The notes: generated from the sequence alone by a model not told the origin. 64,000 bases of DNA from Pseudomonas tumuqii (GCF_013184545.1 NZ_JAAOJA010000001.1:496001-560000); one strand, 5' to 3'. Numbered from the stretch's first letter, positions 30,016 through 40,607 are shown. Translations and numbers: made by a program.

Positions 30016-30957
30016 ATGTTCGCCGTCGTCCAGCAAACCCTCGCCATCACCGCGCCGGTCTTCGCGATGCTGTTTCTCGGCGTGGGGCTCAAGCGCCTGG
30101 GCTGGATCGATGATGCCTTTATCAATACCGCGTCGTCGCTGGTGTTTCGCGGCACCATGCCGGCTCTGCTGTTTCTCGGCATCGTCAAGGCGGACCTGAG
30201 CACGGCCCTGCAGCCGGCGCTGCTCGGCTATTTCGTGCTGGCGACCCTGGCGTGTTTCCTGATCGCCTGGGGCTGGGCCATCTGGCGTTGTCCGCAGGTG
30301 GATCGCGGGATCTACACCCAGGGCGCGTTTCGCGGCAATAACGGCATCGTCGGTCTGGCGCTGGCCACCAGTCTGTATGGCGACTACGGCTTGTCGGTCG
30401 GCGCGGTGCTGGGCGGGGTGGTGATCCTTTGCTACAACACCCTCTCGGCCATCGTCCTGGCGATCTACAGTCCGCACGTCAAGTCCGGTCCCTGGGCCAT
30501 CGGCAAGAGCATCCTGAGCAATCCGCTGATCATCGGCGTGCTGGCGGCCATGCCGATCGCCTATTGGCGACTGCCGCTACCGGGTTGGCTGATGATCTCG
30601 ACCCAGTACTTCGCGCAGATGACCCTGCCGCTGGCGTTGATCTGCATCGGCGGTACCCTGAGCCTGGCGTCGTTGCGCAAGAGCAGCGGCATTGCCGTCA
30701 GTGCCAGCCTGATGAAGATGGTCTGGCTGCCCTTGCTGGCAACCCTGGGCGCCTGGCTGTGGGGCTTCCGTGACGCGGATCTGGCGATCCTCTTCCTCTA
30801 TTTCGCCAGCCCCACGGCTGCCGCCAGCTTCGTCATGGCGCGGGCGGTGAATGGCAACCATCAGTTGGCGGCGGCGATCATCGTGATCACCACCCTGGCG
30901 GCGGTGCTGACCACCAATATCGGCTTGCTGCTGTTGCAGTGGGCCGATTGGATCTAG
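30016..30957 (+). CDS. AEC-family (auxin efflux carrier-like) transporter
   Basis: A 313-residue membrane protein with about ten hydrophobic helices in two halves. The family pattern is visible in RGTMPALLFLGIVKAD, GAFRGNNGIVGLALA and FASPTAAASFVMARAVNGN. AEC members export or exchange small carboxylates such as malate or malonate; the substrate here cannot be told. It has its own promoter and no linked metabolic gene. Confidence 0.85.
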   Translation: MFAVVQQTLAITAPVFAMLFLGVGLKRLGWIDDAFINTASSLVFRGTMPALLFLGIVKADLSTALQPALLGYFVLATLACFLIAWGWAIWRCPQVDRGIYTQGAFRGNNGIVGLALATSLYGDYGLSVGAVLGGVVILCYNTLSAIVLAIYSPHVKSGPWAIGKSILSNPLIIGVLAAMPIAYWRLPLPGWLMISTQYFAQMTLPLALICIGGTLSLASLRKSSGIAVSASLMKMVWLPLLATLGAWLWGFRDADLAILFLYFASPTAAASFVMARAVNGNHQLAAAIIVITTLAAVLTTNIGLLLLQWADWI

Positions 30958-31165
30958 CTGTGATACTCATCGGCAGCCCAGATCACCGGTCAATCAGCGG
31001 CGTAGCCCAATGATAAGGGGCAGCACAATCCGGGAGTCCCGCCCGGTGAGGCTTGCTCAGCGCGATCGACTTTTCCATGGATATTGACAAACAGCCGGAC
31101 CCGAAAGGGATTTGCTCAATCTGAGGGGGGCTTTTTTGCAATTCATTTACGGCAAGTCGTCCTGA

Positions 31166-31759
31166 TTAACGCACTACAACAGGCTCCCCACTCCATGGCG
31201 TCACCGGACCTGCGGATTTGTCCTGGTAGGCTGTGGGCAATTCTTCCGTCATGTCCCACACCGCACCAAGGCGACCAAACCCCACACAAAAGGCAACCCA
31301 CACACCCAGCTCCACCAGCTGTTGTTCCGTGAAATGCTGGCGCAAATCATCGAACATGGCGTCATTGATGGATAGATGGTCAGTGGCAAAACGATCCCCG
31401 TAGGCCAGGGCAGCTTTTTCTGCTGCCGTGAGATCTGGGGCTTCCATAGGTTTTTCCAGGGAACACACCAACTCTTCGCTGACTCCGGCATCCACCGCCT
31501 CCTGGTAGCGGATGGCCATGCAGCTGCGGCACTGGTTGTGGAAGGCAATACGTAAACGCACCAGCTCAACCAGCCGTGGCGACAGGGACATATCGGCTTT
31601 GATACCGGAACCAAGGGCGACAATGCCTTTGGCGATCGCCGGGCGATGGGCAAACATCCGCATAAGCCCCAGCTCCAGTTCTGTTGCTTCATCGGCATGG
31701 AACTGGCGGCGCAGATCTGCGTCCCAATCGGCAGGCTCAATCTTGCTGATTCGACTCAT
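31166..31759 (-). CDS. AhpD-like carboxymuconolactone decarboxylase family protein
   Basis: A 197-residue all-helical CMD/AhpD-fold protein. The redox pair is C77 and C80 in NQCRSCMAIRYQEA. The histidine usual four residues after the second cysteine is an arginine (R84), so the proton relay of true AhpD may be altered. These proteins act as alkylhydroperoxidase-type thiol reductants. I start it at ATG 31759 (MSRISKIEP); a GTG 51 bases upstream is possible. Base composition is visibly lower in GC than neighbouring genes, and a palindromic operator lies upstream, which suggests acquisition from another source. Confidence 0.82.
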   Translation of the reverse strand: MSRISKIEPADWDADLRRQFHADEATELELGLMRMFAHRPAIAKGIVALGSGIKADMSLSPRLVELVRLRIAFHNQCRSCMAIRYQEAVDAGVSEELVCSLEKPMEAPDLTAAEKAALAYGDRFATDHLSINDAMFDDLRQHFTEQQLVELGVWVAFCVGFGRLGAVWDMTEELPTAYQDKSAGPVTPWSGEPVVVR

Positions 31760-31841
31760 GGCTTCCGACTCTCTGTTATTGATTTGTAATGCAGATTGGC
31801 CTGGCGCCACTCACTTCAGGCAGGTCATGCCGGATAAATTT

Positions 31842-31861
31842 AAAACATCCTATAATGTTTT
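31842..31861. promoter_or_regulatory. Palindromic operator-like site before the AhpD-like gene
   Basis: AAAACAT-CCTATA-ATGTTTT has perfect 7-base arms in a very AT-rich stretch. It overlaps TATAGG on the minus strand, a possible -10. A repressor such as a TetR, MarR or ArsR type is plausible but none is encoded nearby. Confidence 0.5.
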
Positions 31862-31919
31862 TATTTTTCCGTCCAGCCTCAAAACTTCAAATTGAGGACG
31901 AGAGGACGGTTCCTGGGGC

Positions 31920-33014
31920 CTAACAGCCCATACGTTGTTTATGCCAGGCGCGTCCGGCGATCACCACCAGGGTCACCGCCGTCAGCGGCAGCACATAACC
32001 GAGCATGGCGTCGCCGAAGGTCTGGGCGAACGGTCGGCCGGTGGCGAACAGCACCAGGTAGAGGGTGTAGGCCAGGTAGTAGGCGAGGAACAGCAGGCCT
32101 TCCCAGCGATTGATGCGGTAGCCGGCAAAGAAGATCGGCAGGCAGGCCACGGCCACGGCGATCATCACCGGGAAGTCGAAGGCCAGGGCGTTCGGCGATA
32201 CCGAGACCGGCAGCGGCGACACCAGCGAGGCCAGGCCGAGTACGCAGAGCAGGTTGAAGATGTTGCTGCCGACGATATTGCCCACGGCGATATCCCGTTC
32301 GCCGCGGATCGCGGCGAGAATCGAGGTCGCCAGCTCCGGCAGCGAAGTGCCGATAGCCACCACGGTCAGGCCGATGATCAGTTCGGACAGGCCGAGGGCG
32401 CGGGCCAGGCTGACGGCGCCTTCGACCAGGAAGTTGGAGCCGCTCACCAACAAGATCAGGCCGGCGACGATCAGGGCCAGGTTGATCAGCCAGGCATAGG
32501 GCTTGGGCGCTTGGTGCAGGCCGAACTCCTTGGCAAACTCATCATCCTCGGCGCTGCTCTTGTCCCTCAGGCTGCTGATGATCAGAAAACCGGTGTAGGC
32601 CACCACGCCGGCGAACAGCAGGGCTCCATCGAGTCTGCTCAGGCCGCCGTCCCAGGCCAGGGCGTACACCACCAGGCTGGCGCCGATCATGATCGGCACA
32701 TCGAGGCGGATCAGTTGGCGCGAGACGATCAGCGGCGCAATCAGGGCGGTCATGCCGAGGATCAGCAGGACGTTGGCGATATTGCTGCCGACCACGTTGC
32801 CGATGGCCAGGTCGCCGCTGCCGTTCATTGCGGCCTGTACGCTGACTGCGGTTTCCGGCGCACTGGTGCCGAAGGCCACCACGGTCAGGCCGATTACCAG
32901 GGGCGGAATACCGAATTGCGCCGCCAGTTTGGCGGCGCCGCGCACCAGCACCTCGGCGCCGGCCACCAGCAATACCAGGCCGGCAATCAGGTAGACGAAG
33001 GTCATCGGGGTCAT
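31920..33014 (-). CDS. CaCA-family calcium/sodium antiporter
   Basis: A 364-residue inner-membrane exchanger with ten or so helices and the two internal alpha-repeats that bind the cation: GTSAPETAVSV...GNVVGSNIANV and GTSLPELATSI...GNIVGSNIFNL. This is the YrbG branch. The acidic loop between the halves (SSAEDDEFAKEFG) is cytoplasmic. Start ATG 33014 has GGAG at nine bases. It likely exports Ca2+ or exchanges Na+; the ion is not proven by sequence. Confidence 0.92.
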   Translation of the reverse strand: MTPMTFVYLIAGLVLLVAGAEVLVRGAAKLAAQFGIPPLVIGLTVVAFGTSAPETAVSVQAAMNGSGDLAIGNVVGSNIANVLLILGMTALIAPLIVSRQLIRLDVPIMIGASLVVYALAWDGGLSRLDGALLFAGVVAYTGFLIISSLRDKSSAEDDEFAKEFGLHQAPKPYAWLINLALIVAGLILLVSGSNFLVEGAVSLARALGLSELIIGLTVVAIGTSLPELATSILAAIRGERDIAVGNIVGSNIFNLLCVLGLASLVSPLPVSVSPNALAFDFPVMIAVAVACLPIFFAGYRINRWEGLLFLAYYLAYTLYLVLFATGRPFAQTFGDAMLGYVLPLTAVTLVVIAGRAWHKQRMGC

Positions 33015-33168
33015 TGCAAGGGGCTCCAGAAAAGTGCGGCTAGTTTAATCATCCGCGGGCGCCGCGCCAGAGGGGCGCGCGCCTGTATTTGCCGGGGGTT
33101 GCCCAGGCCGGCGTTGATGTCGTGAAAATATCGAGCGCCGCCGTGGGCGAGAGTTTTTCCACAACCGC

Positions 33169-33618
33169 TCAGTCAGCCAGTTGCTCGACGCGCACCGGCA
33201 CCACACCGGCGCGGAGCATGTCGAGGCGCTCGGCAGCCTGCTGCGACAGGTCGATAATCCGTCCCCTGGCATAGGGGCCACGGTCGTTGATACGCACCAC
33301 CACGCTTTTCTCGTTGCGCAGGTTGGTCACCAATACGCGGCTGCCGAAGGGCAGGCTGCGGTGGGCGGCGGTGAGGGCATGCTGGTCGAAACGCTCGCCG
33401 CTGGCGGTTTTCCTGCCATGGTGGCGAGCCCCGTAATACGAGGCCTTGCCTTCGGCGCGGTATCCCTGGCGGTCGATGCCCTGGCTGGCGCAGCCGGCGA
33501 GCAGGGCGAACAGGGTGGCGAGGATCAGGCCATTGCGGATCGGCGTGCGGGGGCGGCGCCCGGATGCACTCCGCGGGCTTGCTGGTTCCCGGATTGCATC
33601 CGGGCTACGAGTCGGCAT
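33169..33618 (-). CDS. Short RlpA-like lipoprotein (double-psi beta-barrel)
   Basis: A 149-residue lipoprotein with the lipobox LLAGC (cysteine near residue 43) and a DPBB domain: [55 protein letters not shown]. RlpA proteins cleave or bind septal peptidoglycan glycan lacking stem peptides. It lacks the SPOR domain of full-length RlpA. The first 25 or so residues are encoded by palindromic-repeat sequence, giving an unusually long basic region before the hydrophobic core. It lies downstream of gatB after a strong terminator. Confidence 0.87.
   Translation of the reverse strand: MPTRSPDAIREPASPRSASGRRPRTPIRNGLILATLFALLAGCASQGIDRQGYRAEGKASYYGARHHGRKTASGERFDQHALTAAHRSLPFGSRVLVTNLRNEKSVVVRINDRGPYARGRIIDLSQQAAERLDMLRAGVVPVRVEQLAD
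33557..33607. repeat. Palindromic repeats within the RlpA-like start region
   Basis: CCCGGATTGCATCCGGGCTAC (split at 33588-33607) and a related GCCCGGATGCACTCCGCGGGC (33557-33579 region) lie inside the coding sequence of the lipoprotein's N-terminus. They belong to the TAGCCCGGATGCAATCC family seen at 16261. Confidence 0.7.
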
Positions 33619-33638
33619 AGATCCACTTCTCCACGCAG

Positions 33639-33662
33639 AAAAACGCCGGGCAAGCCCGGCGT
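33639..33662 (-). terminator. Rho-independent terminator of gatCAB
   Basis: On the minus strand ACGCCGGGC-TT-GCCCGGCGT is followed by TTTT. It lies 16 bases after the gatB stop, between gatB and the RlpA-like gene. Confidence 0.9.
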
Positions 33663-33678
33663 CGATGGGGGCAGGTTG

Positions 33679-35127
33679 TCACCCTTCGAGTTTGTTCTTC
33701 AGCAGTTGGTTCACCTGGCCGGGGTTGGCCTTGCCTTTGGAGGCCTTCATCGCCTGGCCGACGAAGAAGCCGAACATCTTGCCGCGCTTGGCTTCGTCGC
33801 TGGCGCGGTACTGTTCGACCTGCTCGGCGTTGGCCGCCAGCACCTCGTCGAGCATCGACTCGATGGCGCTGGAGTCGGTGACCTGCTTGAGGCCCTTGTT
33901 CTCGATCACCTCGTCAGCCGTCGCACCCTCGCCGGCGGCCAGGGCCTCGAACACCATCTTGGCGAGCTTGCCGCTGATGGTGTTGTCCTTGATGCGCAGG
34001 ATCATGCCGCCCAGCTGCTCGGCGGAAACCGGCGACTGCTCGATCGAAAGGTTTCCGCTGTTGAGCAGGCTGGACAGTTCGCCCATGACCCAGTTGGCGG
34101 CCAGCTTGGCGTCGCCACACACCGCATTGACCGCCTCGAAGTAGTTGGCCAGCTCGCGGCTGGCGGCCAGCACGTCGGCGTCGTAGGCGGACAGGCCGAA
34201 CTGCGCCTGGAAGCGCGCGCGCTTCTGCACCGGCAGCTCCGGCAGGCTGGCGCGGATATCCTCGAGGAAGCTCTGTTCGATCACCACCGGCAACAGGTCG
34301 GGGCAGGGGAAGTAACGGTAGTCGTTGGCTTCCTCCTTGCTGCGCATGGAGCGGGTTTCGTCCTTGTTCGGATCGTACAGGCGGGTTTCCTGGACGATCT
34401 TGCCGCCGTCTTCGATCAGCTCGATCTGCCGTTGCACTTCATGGTTGATCGCCTTCTCGATAAAGCGGAACGAGTTGACGTTCTTGATCTCGGCGCGGGT
34501 GCCGTACTCGGCCTGGCCGACCGGTCGCACCGAGACGTTGCAGTCGCAGCGCAGCGAGCCTTCGGCCATGTTGCCGTCGCAGATGCCGAGGTAGCGCACC
34601 AGCGCGTGGATGGCCTTGACGTAGGCCACCGCTTCCTTGGCCGAGCGGATGTCCGGCTCGGAAACGATCTCCAGCAGCGGGGTGCCGGCGCGGTTGAGGT
34701 CGATCCCGCTCATGCCGTGGAAGTCTTCGTGCAGGCTCTTGCCGGCGTCTTCTTCGAGGTGCGCGCGTGTGATCCCGATGCGCTTTTGCGTGCCGTCTTC
34801 CAGGGTGATGTCGAGGAAGCCCTTGCCGACGATGGGGTGATCCATCTGGCTGGTCTGGTAGCCCTTGGGCAGGTCCGGGTAGAAGTAGTTCTTACGGGCA
34901 AAGACGTTCTGTGGCGCGATGTGCGCGTCGATGGCCAGGCCGAACTTGCAGGCCATGCGCACCGCTTCGGCGTTGAGCACCGGCAGGGTGCCGGGCATGC
35001 CCAGGTCGACCAGGCTGGCCTGGGTGTTGGGCTCGGCGCCGAAGGCGATGGCACTGGCGGAGAAAATCTTCGATTGGGTGCTGAGCTGAGCGTGAATTTC
35101 CAGCCCGATTACGGTTTCCCATTGCAT
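33679..35127 (-). CDS. gatB: Asp-tRNA(Asn)/Glu-tRNA(Gln) amidotransferase subunit B
   Basis: A 482-residue GatB, the tRNA-binding and kinase subunit that activates the misacylated Asp or Glu before transfer of ammonia from GatA. It starts [15 protein letters not shown] and has the conserved [18 protein letters not shown] and [13 protein letters not shown] motifs, then the C-terminal YqeY-like tail. It is third in gatCAB. An unusual duplicated copy of its own start lies just upstream (see 35081-35302). Confidence 0.97.
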   Translation of the reverse strand: MQWETVIGLEIHAQLSTQSKIFSASAIAFGAEPNTQASLVDLGMPGTLPVLNAEAVRMACKFGLAIDAHIAPQNVFARKNYFYPDLPKGYQTSQMDHPIVGKGFLDITLEDGTQKRIGITRAHLEEDAGKSLHEDFHGMSGIDLNRAGTPLLEIVSEPDIRSAKEAVAYVKAIHALVRYLGICDGNMAEGSLRCDCNVSVRPVGQAEYGTRAEIKNVNSFRFIEKAINHEVQRQIELIEDGGKIVQETRLYDPNKDETRSMRSKEEANDYRYFPCPDLLPVVIEQSFLEDIRASLPELPVQKRARFQAQFGLSAYDADVLAASRELANYFEAVNAVCGDAKLAANWVMGELSSLLNSGNLSIEQSPVSAEQLGGMILRIKDNTISGKLAKMVFEALAAGEGATADEVIENKGLKQVTDSSAIESMLDEVLAANAEQVEQYRASDEAKRGKMFGFFVGQAMKASKGKANPGQVNQLLKNKLEG

Positions 35128-35302
35128 ATCAGTGCTCCTCAGAATCCGCTCAGGACTTGTTGATGCCAGTCAGTGACCTGCTGGCACTGAGCTGGGCGTG
35201 AATTTCCAGGCAGATCACGAGTCACGGTTTCCCATTGCATGTCGGTCGTCCTCAGAATCCAGCCGGAGCTTGTGTGTGCCAGTCAGTGACCTGTTGGTAC
35301 TG
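35081..35302. repeat. Tandem duplication covering the gatA end and gatB start
   Basis: The junction is present twice. Matching blocks start at 35081 and 35187 (offset 106) at one end and at 35165 and 35278 (offset 113) at the other. The seven-base difference comes from a small insertion in the upstream copy. Each copy holds the last codons of gatA (VTDWH..) and the first codons of gatB (MQWETV..). Confidence 0.9.
35139..35240 (-). pseudogene. Chimeric 33-codon mini-ORF (gatB start joined to gatA end)
   Basis: Within the duplication an uninterrupted frame runs from ATG 35240 to TGA 35139. It starts MQWETV like GatB and ends [15 protein letters not shown] like GatA. GAGGA lies just upstream of its ATG, and its stop is followed at once by the gatB GAGGAG. 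It could be translated and couple gatA to gatB, but it is most likely a duplication remnant with no product role. Confidence 0.45.
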
Positions 35303-36703
35303 GTGGGCGACGTTGAGCAAGCGGCCTTCCTGGAAGTAAGGGGCGAGCAGTTGCACGCCCACCGGCAAGCCGTCGACGAAGCCGGCGGGCATCGACAGGC
35401 CGGGGATGCCGGCCAGGTTGGCGGTGATGGTGTAGATGTCTTCCAGGTAGGCGGCGACCGGGTCGTTGTTCTTCTCGCCGAGCTTCCAGGCCAGGTTCGG
35501 CGTGGTCGGGCCGAGAATCACGTCGACCTCGTTGAAGGCGGACACGAAGTCGTTCTTGATCAGCCGGCGGATCTTCTGCGCCTTCAGGTAATAGGCATCG
35601 TAGTAGCCGGCCGACAGGGCGTAGGTGCCGATCATGATCCGGCGCTTGACCTCGGCACCGAAGCCCTCGCCGCGCGAGCGCTTGTACAGGTCTTCGAGGT
35701 TGACCGGGTTTTCGCAGCGGTAACCGAAGCGTACGCCATCGAAGCGCGACAGGTTGGAGCTGGCTTCGGCCGGGGCGATCACGTAATAGGCTGGAATTGC
35801 ATGCTGCATGGTTGGCAGACTGATGTCCTTGACGCTGGCGCCGAGTTTTTTCAGTTCCTCGACCACCGCCAACACCTTCTCGCCGATGCGTGCATCGAGG
35901 CCGGCACTGAAGTACTCCCTGGGCAGGCCGATGCGCAGGCCATGCAGCGGTTTGTTCAAGGCCGCCAGGTAGTCGTCGACCGGCTGGTCGACGCTGGTGG
36001 AATCTTTCGGGTCGAAACCGGCCATGGCCTGCAGCATCAGGGCGCAGTCTTCGGCCGTGCGCGCCAAGGGGCCGCCCTGGTCGAGGCTGGAGGCGTAGGC
36101 GATCATGCCCCAGCGGGAGACGCGGCCGTAGGTCGGTTTGATCCCGGTGAGGTTGGTCAGCGCCGCCGGCTGGCGGATCGAGCCGCCGGTGTCGGTGCCG
36201 GTGGCAGCCGGCAGCAGGCGCGCGGCGATCGCCGCCGCCGAGCCGCCCGAGGAGCCGCCGGGTACGCGGGTCAGGTCCCAGGGGTTGTGCACCGGGCCAT
36301 AGTGGCTGGATTCGTTGGCCGAGCCCATGGCGAACTCGTCCATGTTCAGCTTGCCCAGGGTCACGCTGCCGGCCGCGGCGAGTTTCTCCACCACGGTGGC
36401 GTTGTAGGGCGCCTTGAAGCCCTGGAGGATTTTCGAGCCGCAGCTGGTCAGCACATCCTTGGTGCAGAACAGGTCCTTGTGGCCGATTGGCGCACCGAGC
36501 AGGGCGCCGGTTTCGCCAGCGGCGCGGCGGACGTCGGCGGCCTTGGCCTGCTGCAGGGCCAGCTCGTCGGTCACGCTGATGAAGCTGTTGAGCTGCGGGT
36601 CGTGTTGCGCGATGCGTTGCAGCAGGCCGCGGGTCAGTTCCTCGGCGGAAAATTGTTTGGCGGCCAGGGCGCGGGCGATTTCAGCCAGGGTCAGTCGATG
36701 CAT
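35252..36703 (-). CDS. gatA: Asp-tRNA(Asn)/Glu-tRNA(Gln) amidotransferase subunit A
   Basis: A 483-residue amidase that releases ammonia from glutamine. The Ser-cisSer-Lys triad regions are visible: [15 protein letters not shown] (Lys), [15 protein letters not shown] and [14 protein letters not shown] (serines). I start it at ATG 36703, which shares one base with the gatC stop (TGATG); a GTG three bases earlier is possible. Its 3' end is duplicated toward gatB. Confidence 0.96.
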   Translation of the reverse strand: MHRLTLAEIARALAAKQFSAEELTRGLLQRIAQHDPQLNSFISVTDELALQQAKAADVRRAAGETGALLGAPIGHKDLFCTKDVLTSCGSKILQGFKAPYNATVVEKLAAAGSVTLGKLNMDEFAMGSANESSHYGPVHNPWDLTRVPGGSSGGSAAAIAARLLPAATGTDTGGSIRQPAALTNLTGIKPTYGRVSRWGMIAYASSLDQGGPLARTAEDCALMLQAMAGFDPKDSTSVDQPVDDYLAALNKPLHGLRIGLPREYFSAGLDARIGEKVLAVVEELKKLGASVKDISLPTMQHAIPAYYVIAPAEASSNLSRFDGVRFGYRCENPVNLEDLYKRSRGEGFGAEVKRRIMIGTYALSAGYYDAYYLKAQKIRRLIKNDFVSAFNEVDVILGPTTPNLAWKLGEKNNDPVAAYLEDIYTITANLAGIPGLSMPAGFVDGLPVGVQLLAPYFQEGRLLNVAHQYQQVTDWHTQAPAGF

Positions 36704-36990
36704 CACTCAATCACCTTGGGAACCAGATACAGGCCGTTCTCCACGGCCGGGGCGATCGCCTGGTAGGCGTCGCGGTGGTTTTCTTCGGTCACCACGTCGG
36801 CGCGCAGGCGCTGGGTCGCTTCCAGGGGGTGGGCCAGTGGCTCGATACCCGTGGTGTCGACCGCCTGCATCTGATCGATCAGGCCGAGAATGTTGTTGAG
36901 GGTCTCGGTGGTACGTGGAATTTCGCTTTCATTCAGGCCCAATCGGGCCAGATGGGCGATTTTTTCCACCTCGGAGCGTTCAAGCGCCAT
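36703..36990 (-). CDS. gatC: Asp-tRNA(Asn)/Glu-tRNA(Gln) amidotransferase subunit C
   Basis: A 95-residue GatC, the small subunit that wraps and stabilises GatA. It begins [20 protein letters not shown] and contains [20 protein letters not shown] and LRADVV, all family features. I chose ATG 36990 because it gives the usual length and has GGAGA upstream. It is first in gatCAB and diverges from mreB. Confidence 0.96.
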   Translation of the reverse strand: MALERSEVEKIAHLARLGLNESEIPRTTETLNNILGLIDQMQAVDTTGIEPLAHPLEATQRLRADVVTEENHRDAYQAIAPAVENGLYLVPKVIE

Positions 36991-38329
<1,339 letters not shown>

Positions 38330-38349
38330 GCCGTCTGCGCCAAGTCTCG

Positions 38350-38386
38350 AGCTGCAAGCCGGGTTTCCACTCGCTTGCAGCTTTTT
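38350..38386 (+). terminator. Terminator/attenuator between mreB and mreC
   Basis: Stem AGCTGCAAGC / GCTTGCAGCT with a 13-base loop and five T residues, 20 bases after the mreB stop. Readthrough would be needed for mreCD unless they have their own promoter; this would keep MreB above MreC and MreD. Confidence 0.85.
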
Positions 38387-38418
38387 GTTTGCTGCTTGAC
38401 GCTTGAGAGGAACTCGCC

Positions 38419-39405
38419 ATAAAACCGCTATTTGCCAAAGGTCCTTCGCTCGGTGTGCGCCTGCTGGTGTTCACCGTGCTATCGGCTGCGCTGATGGTGG
38501 TGGATGCGCGATTTACCGTGTTGCAGCCGCTGCGCAGCCAGTTGGGTCTGATTGTCGAGCCGGTCTATTGGCTCGGCCGTTTGCCGGTGACCCTGTGGGA
38601 CAGCGCCACTCAGGAGCTCAGTTCGCGCAGCGACCTGGCCGCCGAGAATGAGAAACTCAAGGCCGAAAGCCTGATGCTGCAGCGGCGTCTGCAGAAGCTG
38701 GCGGCGTTGACCGAGCAGAACGTGCGCTTGCGCGAGCTGCTCAATTCGTCGGCGCTGGTCGACGACGATGTGCTGGCCACCGAGCTGATCGGCATCGACC
38801 CCAACCCCTTCACCCACCGCATCCTGATCGACAAGGGCAGCAAAGATGGCGTGCTGCTCGGTCAACCGGTGCTCGATGCGCGCGGCCTGATGGGCCAGGT
38901 GGTCGAGGTGATGCCCTACACCTCGCGGGTGTTGTTGCTCACCGATACCACCCACAGCATTCCGGTGCAGGTCAACCGCAACGGCCTGCGCGCCATCGCC
39001 AGTGGCACCGGTAACCCGGAACGCCTGGAGTTGCGCCATGTGGCCGATACCGCGGACGTCAAGGAAGGCGACCTGCTGCTCAGCTCCGGGCTGGGCCAGC
39101 GTTTTCCCGCAGGCTACCCGGTGGCGGTGGTCACCGAGGTGATTCACGACTCCGGCCAGCCGTTCGCGATTGTCCGCGCCATGCCGACCGCCAACCTGAA
39201 CCGCAGCCGCTACATGCTCCTGGTATTCACCGATCCACGTACCCCCGAGCAGCGCGCCAGCGATTCGGCCGAGGCGCAGGAGGAGGCGGATCGTCAGGCC
39301 CGCGAGCAATCGATGAGCACACCCTCGCTAGTGCCTGCAGTCCCTGCTGCCACGAGCGATGCGCCAGTTACTTTCCCAACCCCTGTAGCGGAACCTCGCC
39401 AATGA
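38419..39405 (+). CDS. mreC: Rod-shape-determining protein MreC
   Basis: A bitopic membrane protein of about 328 residues that links MreB to the periplasmic wall machinery. Following the family, the N-terminus should read KPLFAKGPSLGVRLL; this is present in frame, but its start codon is ATA (38419), with AGAGG exactly eight bases upstream. The first ordinary start is GTG 38455, which would remove 12 conserved residues. A transmembrane helix is followed by a coiled coil (AAENEKLKAESLMLQRRLQK) and the beta domain, then a Pro/Ala-rich tail. It overlaps mreD by four bases. Confidence 0.93.
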   Translation: MKPLFAKGPSLGVRLLVFTVLSAALMVVDARFTVLQPLRSQLGLIVEPVYWLGRLPVTLWDSATQELSSRSDLAAENEKLKAESLMLQRRLQKLAALTEQNVRLRELLNSSALVDDDVLATELIGIDPNPFTHRILIDKGSKDGVLLGQPVLDARGLMGQVVEVMPYTSRVLLLTDTTHSIPVQVNRNGLRAIASGTGNPERLELRHVADTADVKEGDLLLSSGLGQRFPAGYPVAVVTEVIHDSGQPFAIVRAMPTANLNRSRYMLLVFTDPRTPEQRASDSAEAQEEADRQAREQSMSTPSLVPAVPAATSDAPVTFPTPVAEPRQ

Positions 39406-39890
39406 TCGCTCTGCGTGCGCGCAACGTCTGGGTGATCTGGCTCAGCCTGGCCCTGGCCCTGCTCCTCAGCGTGGCCAGCCTGCCCAAGTTCATGGAGGTC
39501 GGCCGGCCGCTGTGGCTGGCGTTGATCCTGACCTACTGGGTGCTGGCCTTGCCCCATCGGGTGGGCATGACCACGGCCTGGTGCGTCGGCCTGCTGGCCG
39601 ATGTGCTGAACGGCACGCTGCTGGGGCAGAATGCCGTGATTCTTACCCTGGTGACCTTCCTGGTGCTGAGCCTGCATCAGCGCTTGCGCATGTTCCCCAT
39701 GTGGCAGCAGAGCATGGTGCTGCTGGTGGTGTTCGGTCTGGCCCAACTGGTTCAGCTGTGGCTCAATGCCTTGACCGGTAGCCGTCCGCCGACCCTGGCG
39801 TTCGTCTTGCCGGCACTGGTCAGCGCACTGCTGTGGCCGTGGGTCTGTGTCATCCTGCGTGGTGTGCACAAGCGCCTCAGCGTTAATTGA
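39402..39890 (+). CDS. mreD: Rod-shape-determining protein MreD
   Basis: A 162-residue inner-membrane protein with about five helices ([39 protein letters not shown], and others). The central [15 protein letters not shown] is conserved in the family. It works with MreC, PBP2 and RodA. Its ATG overlaps the mreC stop, so both are likely co-translated. Confidence 0.94.
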   Translation: MIALRARNVWVIWLSLALALLLSVASLPKFMEVGRPLWLALILTYWVLALPHRVGMTTAWCVGLLADVLNGTLLGQNAVILTLVTFLVLSLHQRLRMFPMWQQSMVLLVVFGLAQLVQLWLNALTGSRPPTLAFVLPALVSALLWPWVCVILRGVHKRLSVN

Positions 39891-39931
39891 GTGCGGCTGG
39901 CCCTGCACTAACTCGACAGGGAGACGTCCGC

Positions 39932-40552
39932 ATGAGCACGCTTTATCTGGCTTCCGGGTCGCCGCGACGTCGCGAATTGTTGACCCAGATCGGCGTGCCC
40001 TTTAGCCCGCTAATCGTCCCCGTCGATGAAAATCTATTGCCAGAAGAGTCTCCCCGCGCCTATGTAGAGCGTCTGGCCCGTGCCAAAGCGCAGGCGGGAC
40101 TGGCCGCCTTGGCTGATCCGCGTGATGCTGTAGTGCTCGGTGCCGATACCGCCGTGGTTCTCGATGGGCGGATTCTCGGCAAGCCGCAGGACCGCGACGA
40201 AGCCGTGGCGACCCTGAGTGCGCTGTCCGCTCGCGAGCATCAGGTACTGACCGCGGTAGCCCTGGCGTCGACCGGCAAGGTGGCCGCGCGGGTGGTCAGC
40301 AGTCGGGTGCGCTTTCGCCGGTTGACGCGCGCGGAGATCGAGGCCTATTGGGCCACCGGCGAGCCCCGGGACAAGGCCGGCAGTTATGGTATTCAAGGGT
40401 TGGCGGCAGTGTTCGTCAGCCAGTTGCAGGGCAGTTACTCGGCCGTGGTGGGCTTGCCCCTGTGTGAAACCGCCGAGTTGCTCGCAGAATTTGCTATTCC
40501 GTGCTGGCAGCCATTGCCAGTCCACAGTCAAGAGGGTGCAGGTCGCGAGTGA
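39932..40552 (+). CDS. Maf-like nucleotide pyrophosphatase
   Basis: A 206-residue Maf/YhdE-family protein that hydrolyses dTTP, UTP or modified nucleotides. Family motifs: [13 protein letters not shown] at the start, [18 protein letters not shown], and [27 protein letters not shown]. Start ATG 39932 has GGGAG nine bases upstream. It lies between mreD and rng, as in other gammaproteobacteria, where it is part of the mre transcription unit. Confidence 0.93.
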   Translation: MSTLYLASGSPRRRELLTQIGVPFSPLIVPVDENLLPEESPRAYVERLARAKAQAGLAALADPRDAVVLGADTAVVLDGRILGKPQDRDEAVATLSALSAREHQVLTAVALASTGKVAARVVSSRVRFRRLTRAEIEAYWATGEPRDKAGSYGIQGLAAVFVSQLQGSYSAVVGLPLCETAELLAEFAIPCWQPLPVHSQEGAGRE

Positions 40553-40607
40553 GCGCCGAAGGCTGGCGCTGCCCGGCTTGCCGCTTCGTCGGACCAGAGA
40601 TAGAGCC

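Noticed and set aside
31110..31140. GGGGGG followed by CTTTTTTG as a terminator after the AEC gene
   Set aside because: I find no stable stem with matching arms just before the T-run.
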